From positions 1 through 31,300 of the forward strand of contig JAFGTK010000165.1 in the NCBI GenBank assembly GCA_016934135.1: a stretch of 31,300 bases of DNA. The letters are read 5' to 3'. The position numbers were made by a program, and so were the translations under genes. The notes below the pieces were generated by a model. That model made no database searches. It was not told the DNA's origin and saw only the letters and a list, made by a program, of their open reading frames with translations. Numbering within the stretch: position 1 is the stretch's first letter; each line of letters begins with the position of its first letter. Source of the stretch: Deltaproteobacteria bacterium (GTDB lineage: Bacteria; Desulfobacterota; Desulfomonilia; UBA1062). Shown in pieces: positions 23,792 to 30,113 of this stretch.

Positions 23792-23928
23792 ATTTCATAA
23801 TGAATAATATTGTCTTGCCTTATTCTCCCGGTCAGGCAGTTCTTGGAGATGTACCTGATCAACCCCCTGAGAACTGTAGTTGCTTCTCTTTCTTGACTCC
23901 TTAGCCGGCGCTCTTAATATTATAGGAT

Positions 23929-24396
23929 ATGGAGCGTTTCAACGAAAGAGGCATGCTTATAATTCCGAACCCTGTGCGTGAGAGAACTGCAGCAGATAAG
24001 ATCCTTGTAGTATGCAGTCTGTTCTGTCCGGATGGGCACAATCTGATCAGTAGCAGGGCCGTGTTCAACGGGTATCCGGGTATTCTGGTCAAGGCATCAA
24101 AGGGATCGAAACAGGGTCTGATTGCTCTGAGCCCGGTGTATGGGTCGACAGCAAGGATCTCTCTTGATATTGATCTTGTTGTAGGAGAGATTATGGACCT
24201 GCATTGTCCTGTTTGCGACATCCTGCTGCCGGTTCATTCTCCCTGCAGCTGCGGTGCTGATCTTGTGGCATTTTTCCCGACGAAGAAATCAGACTTTACG
24301 GATTGTATTGCCATCTGCAACAGGGTGGGATGCATCAACTCCCACATCCTCATCAATGATGAGGTGATCTCTCTTTCAATGGTTGATGCCTTCTGA
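23929..24396 (+). CDS. Cysteine-rich hypothetical protein, zinc-ribbon-like
   Basis: This 155-residue protein has an unusual set of cysteines: C29-x3-C33 with H37 (CSLFCPDGH), C93-x2-C96 with C106-x-C108 (CPVC and CSC), and C126, C130 and C135. The central four suggest a zinc ribbon or similar metal site. No catalytic motif, signal or membrane segment is visible. An in-frame stop directly precedes the ATG at 23929, which fixes the earliest start; AGGA lies too close to the ATG to be a good ribosome site, so a start at the internal ATG (residue 9) is possible. It stands alone between PilZ protein A and the Sel1-repeat gene. I recall similar Cys-rich hypothetical proteins in related bacteria but cannot name a function. 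Confidence 0.7.
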   Translation: MERFNERGMLIIPNPVRERTAADKILVVCSLFCPDGHNLISSRAVFNGYPGILVKASKGSKQGLIALSPVYGSTARISLDIDLVVGEIMDLHCPVCDILLPVHSPCSCGADLVAFFPTKKSDFTDCIAICNRVGCINSHILINDEVISLSMVDAF

Positions 24397-24588
24397 TGCA
24401 AAAATAGAAAGTTCCCGTTCTGATCCGGAGTTGAATGCATGAGGAATCCCTTTTATTTCACAGAAAGGCATGCAATTGAAGCTCTTTGATGCAAAGATAG
24501 ACGATTACCAGTATCAGATCTGAAGCAAAAACTTGAAAGCCGTTGATTCTTGTGCCAGAATAACTTCATTAGTAATCAGGAGAGTCTC

Positions 24589-25356
24589 ATGGAACTGACT
24601 ATAGTACTGATGATATTTATTTGTATAGTTGCGCTGATCTGGTATCTCTCGAAGAAGGCGCATGGAAAAGACGATAAAATCATGGTCGAGAACATCAGGC
24701 GATCGGCTCTGGCCGGGGATGTCTATGCCCAGTTCAAACTAGCCAACATATATTTCGAAGGCAGAGGCGTGAACCAGGACGACACCGAAGCTGCCAGATG
24801 GTTCATGAAGGCTGCCGAGCAGGATCATGTTGAGTCCCAGTTTATCCTTGCAACCATGTATGAGAAAGGCGACGGTGTTCCCCGTGATGATGCCAAGGCA
24901 TATGCATGGTTTGTCTCCGCGGCCAAACAGGGTCATAACAGGTCCATAATAATGCTGGAATCAGACAAGTGGCAGGAATATATCAAGACTCACAGGCCGG
25001 ACTCTCCAGCCTATGATGATCAGGTTGACTCTGACCGTGAAGAGATCACGCCGGAGCATGTGGAAAACTACACCTTCAAGGCCGGTCAAGGGGATGTTGA
25101 TGCGCAGTATAATCTCGCGATCATGTACTATCATGGCGAAGGGGTAGCGAGAAACCTTGAAGAGGCACTGTTCTGGTTTCATAAGGCTGCCGAGCAGGAT
25201 GACTCTGAAGCGCAATACAATCTGGGGTTCATGTACGGAAGAGGTGAAGGCGTTAAAAGAGATCAGGAACAGTCCATGCAATGGTTCATGAAGGCTGCCG
25301 AGCAGGGTCATTGTGGTGCACGGGAAATCATCACAAAGATGCTGAAGAAACCCTGA
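24589..25356 (+). CDS. Membrane-anchored Sel1-repeat protein
   Basis: This 255-residue protein starts with a transmembrane helix (about 2-19, LTIVLMIFICIVALIWYL) followed by a Lys-rich stretch. Four Sel1-like repeats then follow in two pairs, at about 43-78, 79-114, 164-200 and 201-237. Each has the form A-AQ-LA-Y-GxGV-D-EA-W-AAEQ. A 45-residue linker without repeats separates the pairs. Sel1 repeats form alpha-solenoids that bind other proteins and often serve as adaptors in signalling or envelope complexes. The solenoid could face the cytoplasm or periplasm; orientation is uncertain. The ATG at 24589 has AGGAGAG upstream and is preferred to an upstream in-frame TTG. Repeats near 24800 and 25280 are almost identical in DNA, suggesting recent internal duplication. 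Confidence 0.85.
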   Translation: MELTIVLMIFICIVALIWYLSKKAHGKDDKIMVENIRRSALAGDVYAQFKLANIYFEGRGVNQDDTEAARWFMKAAEQDHVESQFILATMYEKGDGVPRDDAKAYAWFVSAAKQGHNRSIIMLESDKWQEYIKTHRPDSPAYDDQVDSDREEITPEHVENYTFKAGQGDVDAQYNLAIMYYHGEGVARNLEEALFWFHKAAEQDDSEAQYNLGFMYGRGEGVKRDQEQSMQWFMKAAEQGHCGAREIITKMLKKP

Positions 25357-25522
25357 GAAGCCTTATATCATGCAATCCTGTGCCGGCCGTGTACATGGTT
25401 TGCCCGTAGAACAGACAGCCCCAGCTGGATGCGGCCTGTGCAGCCTTTTGTTGAGCCAGATCATTCTATTTATAGGGAAAACCCTGAGGTGCAGGTTATG
25501 TCCTGGTGTATGCTTGCGGGAT

Positions 25523-25726
25523 CTACTTTCTGGATTTTTTCCTCAGACCTGAAAGCCCTATGAGGCCCAGCCCTACCAGTACCATTGTTGCAGGTTCCGG
25601 TATGGCGATTGCAGCTGTTTGAACACTTTGTGTCAGGTTGCCGAATTCCATGATATCTGCTGATATTGCCGGTGAGAAACCCCCGAGCGATAAGAAAGCA
25701 GCAATCAGCACGATGATACTTTTCAT
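25523..25726 (-). CDS. Very short PEP-CTERM protein
   Basis: This 67-residue protein consists almost only of sorting signals. A signal peptide (about 1-23: KSIIVLIAAFLSLGGFSPAISA) is followed by some 20 residues (DIMEFGNLTQSVQTAAIA). Then comes a canonical PEP-CTERM tail: IPEPATM, a hydrophobic helix (VLVGLGLIGLSGL) and the basic end RKKSRK. PEP-CTERM tails direct secreted proteins to the exosortase (EpsH/XrtA) system linked to exopolysaccharide. The mature product would be a peptide of about 20 residues, or the gene may be a remnant. ATG 25726 is preferred, though a TTG two codons earlier sits at an ideal distance from AGGAGGAG. No exosortase gene lies in the window. Confidence 0.75.
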   Translation of the reverse strand: MKSIIVLIAAFLSLGGFSPAISADIMEFGNLTQSVQTAAIAIPEPATMVLVGLGLIGLSGLRKKSRK

Positions 25727-25812
25727 TAACAACTTCTCCTCCTGAAGGAATACTATTACTTCATTTCAGTTTTTTATGGCGTCCTTTTCTGTAGGAAGAA
25801 CAGGATGCCGCC

Positions 25813-25840
25813 TTTAAACATAATTAAAATACATTGTCAA
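25813..25840 (-). promoter_or_regulatory. Promoter candidate for the PEP-CTERM gene
   Basis: On the minus strand a perfect TTGACA (25840-25835) is followed after 16 bases by TTTAAA (25818-25813). The leader of about 80 bases contains a bulged hairpin (25788-25811 region). I looked for a sigma54 site, often found before PEP-CTERM genes, and did not see one. Confidence 0.4.
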
Positions 25841-25966
25841 ACATAATATTGATCAGTTCAGCAGTATTTTCAGCAATCAAAGACCCTGGGGCGGCGAACC
25901 TGTTGGTCCTTGACAGGAGAGGGCTTCAAAGACATAGTGACCAGTAAAAAAGTGGAGTTCTTCCGC

Positions 25967-26362
25967 ATGCTGATAAAATTATTTCTTGCCTTTACCCTGA
26001 TCCCGGTAGCCGAGATATATCTCCTCATCACTATCGGCGGGTATATAGGGGCCATGAATACGGTCCTGCTCGTAATCCTTACCGGTTTTTCCGGTGCTTA
26101 TCTGGCCCGTCTGCAGGGCATGCAGACCATGTTCAGGATAAGAGAGGCCCTGCAAAACTCAGTGATGCCTTCCGGAGAACTGATAGATGCCTTCCTGATA
26201 TTTGTAGCAGGCATTGTTCTCCTGACCCCTGGATTCATTACCGATATTGCGGGCATTCTGCTTCTTCTTCCTTTTGTTCGCAGCCATATCAGATCTCTGA
26301 TAATGAACAGACTCAACCAGTGGATAAGAAACCGGCATATCGAATTCAGGCAGTATCCTTAG
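25967..26362 (+). CDS. fxsA: FxsA family membrane protein
   Basis: This 131-residue membrane protein starts LFLAFTLIPVAEIYLLITIGGYIG, a hallmark FxsA opening. A second helix follows (TVLLVILTGFSGAYLAR). The conserved ALQNSVMPSGELIDAFLIFVAG segment comes next, then LLTPGFITDIAGILLLLPFVR. The tail is basic and cytoplasmic. In E. coli, FxsA lessens phage T7 exclusion by the F plasmid; its normal role is not known. ATG 25967 has TGGAG about 9 bases upstream; longer versions from TTG 25910 or GTG 25952 lack a ribosome site and would add a charged N-terminus atypical of the family. It is flanked by minus-strand genes, so is probably transcribed alone. Confidence 0.9.
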   Translation: MLIKLFLAFTLIPVAEIYLLITIGGYIGAMNTVLLVILTGFSGAYLARLQGMQTMFRIREALQNSVMPSGELIDAFLIFVAGIVLLTPGFITDIAGILLLLPFVRSHIRSLIMNRLNQWIRNRHIEFRQYP

Positions 26363-26432
26363 AAGAAAAGAGATTTGATTGTTTCATGGCGGATAATCCT
26401 CATGGATTATCATCCGGTGCCTGATTATGGTG

Positions 26433-26771
26433 CTATTCCGTGCAGATCTTCTGCCACTCAGTATCGTCTGATGTGCTCAGTATAGACAGCGCACCTTCAC
26501 CTTTTTTAATGTCGATTCTCACGAGTGTTGCATTAACTGTCAAAGACTGAGAAGGAAACATCACTTTAAGCGGGGCGCCTATGTATTCCTGGATCTGGGC
26601 AGGCTTCATGAATTTGAATATAGTGGGTGCCACCAGACACATGCCGTTTGTACTGATATCCTTGGCAAAACCGCGGCCGCTCAGATAAACACCCATTTTG
26701 AGCAAGGCAACAATCTTAACTTTTTTTCTTTTGTTCCGTCTCTTTTCATCGGAATTTTGTGTTTCACTCAT
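26433..26771 (-). CDS. PilZ-domain protein B
   Basis: This 112-residue protein has a charged N-terminus and PilZ signature residues R11-RNK-R15 and D38-I-S40-T-N-G43. The sequence after the signature is more divergent than in the other two PilZ proteins here. It still shares KDIS, a later ATLVRID and a C-terminal WQKIC, in place of WGEVIR and LW-ELC. The ATG at 26771 has AGGA with 7-base spacing; a TTG five codons upstream would overlap that ribosome site. It converges on fxsA, with 70 bases between. Probable role: c-di-GMP-binding effector or adaptor, partner unknown. Confidence 0.78.
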   Translation of the reverse strand: MSETQNSDEKRRNKRKKVKIVALLKMGVYLSGRGFAKDISTNGMCLVAPTIFKFMKPAQIQEYIGAPLKVMFPSQSLTVNATLVRIDIKKGEGALSILSTSDDTEWQKICTE

Positions 26772-26837
26772 GGCGTTATCCTGCAATCAGTAATTTTCTT
26801 TGATCCTGTTTTTCATGATGAGAAGATTAAGAACCTT

Positions 26838-26865
26838 TTGTCAGGAGGAATAGATAGCTTATATT
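26838..26865 (+). promoter_or_regulatory. Sigma70-like promoter candidate for PilZ protein C
   Basis: TTGTCA (26838-26843) and TATATT (26860-26865), each five of six consensus matches, with a 16-base spacer. It would give a leader of about 155 bases. An imperfect dyad TATTGT/ACAATA (26885-26905) lies just downstream of the start point. Confidence 0.4.
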
Positions 26866-27028
26866 CTGCAATAAGTCCAGGCTGTATTGTGAAATTGATA
26901 CAATATATGGGATATGGATGACTTCCGTATAATATTAGCGTGTAATCCGTCAACTTTGTACTCAGGGATAATCTTTGTGATTTTTCATATAAAGATTTAT
27001 TTCCAGACAGTCGAACAGAAGAATATAT

Positions 27029-27475
27029 ATGTCAGATACCAACAGGAGAAAACATGCCCGGTATGAAGTAAGCCTGAATGCCAGGATCAAGATCAATCTG
27101 TTCAACACCAATTCAACCAAGGTAATGCATGACATTCAGGAGATCGTGGGTATTGTGGATACCAAAGACATCAGTATCGGGGGACTGAATCTTACCATCG
27201 TGGGATCTCCCATGGCTGCCGGCATGAGCTTTACGCCTGCAACTGCAGGCAGGCTTGTGGGAAGACCCATTGAGGTGAAGTTTGATAATTACGACCTGAA
27301 CATCTGGGGCGAAGTGATCAGGATCGATCCAAAAAGCATGCTTGTTGCCGTTGTTATCTCAAAGGTCTCGGATCTGGGCCTGTGGAAAGAATTATGTGAA
27401 AACAACACTGATAAGGGGATCAGCATTTTCCCTGAAGAGTGGAGACAAAGGGCACGCAAAAAACGTGAGTTTTAG
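27029..27475 (+). CDS. PilZ-domain protein C
   Basis: This 148-residue protein has the full c-di-GMP signature: R7-KHA-R11 and D47-I-S49-I-G-G52. The barrel that follows matches PilZ protein A (23340-23732) through FTP, VGR, WGEVIR-D, KVSD and LWKELC. It has an extra basic tail of about 25 residues (SIFPEEWRQRARKKREF) not found in A. The ATG lies in ATATATATG with only a weak purine stretch (AGAAG) upstream, so translation may be modest. It stands alone between PilZ B on the other strand and the Fe-S genes. The three PilZ genes look like a locally expanded family. Confidence 0.83.
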   Translation: MSDTNRRKHARYEVSLNARIKINLFNTNSTKVMHDIQEIVGIVDTKDISIGGLNLTIVGSPMAAGMSFTPATAGRLVGRPIEVKFDNYDLNIWGEVIRIDPKSMLVAVVISKVSDLGLWKELCENNTDKGISIFPEEWRQRARKKREF

Positions 27476-27560
27476 GCCTGCCTGTTCGTTACACCACTGT
27501 AAACATATATCGGAGAACCCTGTTTAAATCAGTAGCGCACATTTCACCTTATCAGTATTG

Positions 27561-27596
27561 ATAACCCTTGCACGAATCAGGGTTTTAACATAAGAT
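27561..27596 (+). promoter_or_regulatory. IscR type-2-like operator overlapping a promoter, upstream of nifU/iscU
   Basis: Bases 27561-27585 fit the published IscR type 2 pattern (A-x3-CC-x2-A-x7-TA-x-GG-x3-T) at seven of nine fixed positions, missing the inner A and the A of TA. The dyad is AACCCT (27563-27568) and AGGGTT (27579-27584). A promoter candidate overlaps it: TTGCAC (27568-27573), a 17-base spacer and TAAGAT (27591-27596). Binding there by an Rrf2-family Fe-S sensor would block transcription of the scaffold and desulfurase genes. The regulator is not in the window. Confidence 0.5.
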
Positions 27597-27656
27597 CCTG
27601 TACATTAAAAAATTGATCTGCGGACGCCGGCATCTCGGAAGCAGAGATACAGACAA

Positions 27657-28130
27657 ATGAGCAAACAGAAAGACAATACATTGAATTCACAGGCAGATGA
27701 TTCGGATAATGAGCAGCACGATACTGTTGACGCCCCAGTGCTGTTCTATAATGATATCGTTATCGAGCACTTCACCAATCCGCACAATGTGGGTGAACTC
27801 TTGCCCGATGAAACAGACGGGTTTGCTCTGGTTGGAGACCCGACTTGCGGCGATCAGATGAAGCTTTGGATAAAGGTCGAGGATAATACCATAACGGATA
27901 TCAGGTTCAAGTCATTCGGGTGCCCCGGTGCAATTGCAACGAGCAGCATGGCCACTGATCTTGCTATCGGCAGAACCCTGGAGGATGCCGCCAGTCTTAC
28001 CGATGACGATGTAATAAAGGCACTGGGCGGTATTCCCGAGAATAAAAGGCATTGCTCTTTGCTGGGGATTACAGCTCTTCAGCAGGCTATAAACGATTGT
28101 CTCCTGAAAAGAATGATCGAACCGGAATAG
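27657..28130 (+). CDS. nifU: Fe-S cluster scaffold, IscU/NifU N-terminal type
   Basis: This 157-residue scaffold has the three cluster-ligand cysteines: C64 in DPTCGD (with D66), C89 in FGCPGAIATSS and C133 in RHCSLLG. The core begins at about residue 30 (YNDIVIEHFTNPHNVGEL). An acidic, polar extension of some 28 residues precedes it, which is longer than the usual IscU N-terminus. The C-terminal Nfu and ferredoxin domains of true nitrogen-fixation NifU are missing, so the role is general Fe-S assembly. It accepts sulfur from the desulfurase encoded 5 bases downstream and supplies clusters to enzymes such as LeuCD. The usual LPPVK motif for HscA/HscB is not evident, in line with the lack of those chaperones here. 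Confidence 0.9.
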   Translation: MSKQKDNTLNSQADDSDNEQHDTVDAPVLFYNDIVIEHFTNPHNVGELLPDETDGFALVGDPTCGDQMKLWIKVEDNTITDIRFKSFGCPGAIATSSMATDLAIGRTLEDAASLTDDDVIKALGGIPENKRHCSLLGITALQQAINDCLLKRMIEPE

Positions 28131-28135
28131 CCAGG

Positions 28136-29290
28136 ATGATCTACCTTGACCATAACGCAACAACCCCGGTATCAAATGAAGTTCTTCAGGCAATGATGCC
28201 TTTTTTTCAGGAGAGTTTCGGCAATGCCTCCAGCTTTTATAAACCGGCCAGGTCTGCCCGTGCTGCAATTGCCGATGCAAGGAATACAGTTGCAGAATGT
28301 ATCCATGCATCTCCCGGAGAGATAATATTCACAGGGTCCGGTACCGAGGCCGACAATCTCTGCCTCAGGGGTGTGGCAAGGGCCTTTTATGGAAGAGAGA
28401 TCCATATCATAACGTCATCAATTGAACATCATGCGATCCTGAACACGTGCCGGGATCTTGAAGAGCAGGGAGTAAGAATAACAAGGCTCCCTGCGGACGC
28501 CTGCGGCAGGGTTGACCCTGATACGGTTCTGAAGAATATTACCGACAATACCGTGCTTATCAGTATCATGTATGCAAACAACGAGACAGGGGTTATTCAG
28601 CCCATCGAGGCTGTCAGCGAGATCGCACGGAAAAAAGGGATACTCTTCCACACCGATGCGGTCCAGGCCTTCGGCAAGATCCCGGTTTCGGTTGAAGACC
28701 TCGGTGTCGATCTGATGACGATCTGTGCACACAAGATCTATGGGCCGAAAGGCGCAGGTGCCCTGTATGTCCGAAAAGGCACGGCCATTGCCCCGGTGAT
28801 CACGGGCGGGATGCATGAGATGGGCATGCGGGCAGGCACCGAGAATGTCCCTGCCGTAATAGGGTTTGCAAAGGCTGCCGAGACAGCGGTTGCATCACTT
28901 GATGAGACCTCTGTAAAGGTAGGCCTTCTGAGGGACTCACTTGAGAACAGAATCAAAGAAACCATTGACAGGGTAATCATTCACGGTTCTGAGGCCAGAC
29001 GTATTCCCAATACCGCCAGTATAAGTTTTGCCGCCATAGACGGAGAATCCATTCTCCTGCATCTGGATCTCAGGGAGATCTGTGCATCGACCGGTTCCGC
29101 ATGCGCAACAGGTTCATCAGAGCCGTCCCATGTGCTTCGTGCCATGGGTGTCAGCCCCATAGACGCAGCCTCGACGATCAGGTTTTCTCTGGGCAGGTCA
29201 AACACATCTGAAGAGATTGACGTCACTGTGAAGGCATTGCAGGAGATAGCAGGCAGACTCAGGAGTATATCCAGTATCCACAACCACTAG
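28136..29290 (+). CDS. nifS: Cysteine desulfurase, partner of the scaffold
   Basis: This 384-residue PLP enzyme takes sulfur from cysteine for Fe-S assembly. It opens with IYLDHNATTPV. The PLP-side residues include TEADNL (70-75), SIEHHA (95-100) and HTDAVQAFGK. The Schiff-base lysine is K200 in AHKIYGPKG, and the persulfide cysteine is C323 in STGSACATGSSEPSHVL, a class I NifS/IscS loop. ATG 28136 is chosen because it gives the typical N-terminus and lies 5 bases after the scaffold stop; a longer frame would only extend into that gene. The ribosome site is weak, so coupling with the upstream gene is likely. The stop overlaps the minus-strand TerB-like gene by 4 bases. Confidence 0.94.
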   Translation: MIYLDHNATTPVSNEVLQAMMPFFQESFGNASSFYKPARSARAAIADARNTVAECIHASPGEIIFTGSGTEADNLCLRGVARAFYGREIHIITSSIEHHAILNTCRDLEEQGVRITRLPADACGRVDPDTVLKNITDNTVLISIMYANNETGVIQPIEAVSEIARKKGILFHTDAVQAFGKIPVSVEDLGVDLMTICAHKIYGPKGAGALYVRKGTAIAPVITGGMHEMGMRAGTENVPAVIGFAKAAETAVASLDETSVKVGLLRDSLENRIKETIDRVIIHGSEARRIPNTASISFAAIDGESILLHLDLREICASTGSACATGSSEPSHVLRAMGVSPIDAASTIRFSLGRSNTSEEIDVTVKALQEIAGRLRSISSIHNH

Positions 29291-29748
29291 GAAAGCGATG
29301 CCTTGATCTTGATCTTTGCATCTATGAGGTGCTTGTGGTCGAGGCGCAGCAGGCCGGCAAGATTGTGCACCAGATAGTCTTCATGCTTCTCGAGCCTGCC
29401 GTCTGCATAGATCACCATCCAGATCATCTCGATTATTCGGATCTTTTCCTCCAGGCTGTAATTTTTGTTGATCAGGTTCGTGAACTGCCACAGGTCTATG
29501 CTCTGCTCGATCTCTTTATGTGCGTCTTCAACAAGGGCAAGCGCATCTTCTTCATCAAGGCTGTATTCGTCTTTCACAATACTGACGATCAGTTCCTTTT
29601 CCTCATCGCTGAATTCACCGTCAATAGTCGCGATTTCGAGCAGCAGCGCACAGCTTGCCACACGGATGTCATGCTTGACCTCTTTTTCCGCCTCCGGTGA
29701 TCCCTTGCCGGCGTCCATACTGAAAAATCTTTTCAATCGTTCTATCAT
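29287..29748 (-). CDS. TerB-like domain protein
   Basis: This 153-residue acidic helical protein matches the TerB/DUF533-like pattern. It has ASCALLLEIATIDGEFSDEEKELI (about 31-54), then a helical middle, then IIEMIWMVIYADGRLEKHEDYLVHNLA (about 104-130). The repeated A-x-DG-x-E/L segments (TIDGEFSDEE and YADGRLEKHE) carry the acidic residues proposed to bind metal in this fold. The name comes from tellurite-resistance operons, but most family members have no proven link to tellurite. There is no signal peptide, so it is probably cytoplasmic. It lies between two cysteine desulfurase genes on the opposite strand; whether it takes part in Fe-S metabolism is unknown. Confidence 0.82.
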   Translation of the reverse strand: MIERLKRFFSMDAGKGSPEAEKEVKHDIRVASCALLLEIATIDGEFSDEEKELIVSIVKDEYSLDEEDALALVEDAHKEIEQSIDLWQFTNLINKNYSLEEKIRIIEMIWMVIYADGRLEKHEDYLVHNLAGLLRLDHKHLIDAKIKIKASLS

Positions 29749-29793
29749 GCATCCCCCGGTAATGAATAACTGTCACGACAATAATGATCTGAG

Positions 29794-29823
29794 AGAATAA
29801 TCATTCACTTTCAAGGCTGTCAA
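29794..29823 (-). promoter_or_regulatory. Promoter candidate for the TerB-like gene
   Basis: On the minus strand TTGACA (29823-29818) is followed after 18 bases by TATTCT (29799-29794). The start codon lies about 45 bases further. Confidence 0.4.
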
Positions 29824-29939
29824 ATGAAAATCCTAAAAGGATTGGGCTCTGGGCAAAAACGCAAGAAAAAGGTATAAAGAGCGCCTGGCTATCAGGTATT
29901 GGATGCAACCCTGATTTTGCAGTTAAAATTTCTGTGGGC

Positions 29940-29953
29940 GAGGCTTAAGCCTC
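29940..29953. repeat. 14-base perfect palindrome
   Basis: GAGGCTTAAGCCTC is fully self-complementary. It has no loop, so is more likely a DNA-level dyad or part of a dispersed intergenic repeat than an RNA hairpin. Confidence 0.5.
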
Positions 29954-29983
29954 AATGTTTCAAATTGATGCAAAAACCGCTGT

Positions 29984-30079
29984 CGGTCCGATGCCTTCAT
30001 CAGGCCGAAGTGTTGAATACGGCTGCAGGCCGAACTGACGAATATAGCTGTAGGGCCCGATGCCCTCATCGGGCCGAAG
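29984..30079 (+). repeat. Nested imperfect repeats in the leader of the second nifS
   Basis: Two copies of a 27-base unit with the core CCGATGCC-T-TCATC-GGCCGAAG lie at 29984-30010 and 30053-30079. Between them a 25-base unit starting AGGCCGAA is tandemly repeated at 30002-30026 and 30027-30051 with 19 of 25 identical bases. The structure suggests a decaying repeat array rather than a CRISPR: units abut, with no unique spacers. Confidence 0.6.
30054..30075. other. Strong hairpin 38 bases before the second nifS
   Basis: GGCCCGATG-CCCT-CATCGGGCC is a perfect 9-base-pair GC-rich stem with a 4-base loop. There is no T-run after it. It lies inside the second 27-base repeat copy; the first copy forms the same hairpin imperfectly. 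It could be a leader structure for the gene at 30114. Confidence 0.55.
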
Positions 30080-30113
30080 CGTATCGGCAGGCAAAAAACC
30101 GGAGGAAGAATAC

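Larger units (their letters stand above)
29749..30113. other. Repeat-rich intergenic region before second nifS
   Basis: This 365-base region holds a minus-strand promoter for the TerB-like gene, a GGGC-CTGGG-AAAAA motif (29844-29859), a 14-base palindrome, tandem 25-base repeats and a strong hairpin, listed separately. A 72-codon frame (29899-30117) runs through these repeats and is probably not a gene. Confidence 0.6.

Noticed and set aside
25379..25450. Possible c-di-GMP (GEMM) riboswitch, because of GGGCAAACC on the minus strand near a PEP-CTERM gene
   Set aside because: The following conserved core (GGGACGCAAAGCC type) and tetraloop-receptor parts are missing, and it lies downstream of the gene rather than in its leader.
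29984..30079. CRISPR-like array
   Set aside because: Units are few, directly abutting and imperfect, with no unique spacers and no cas genes in the window.
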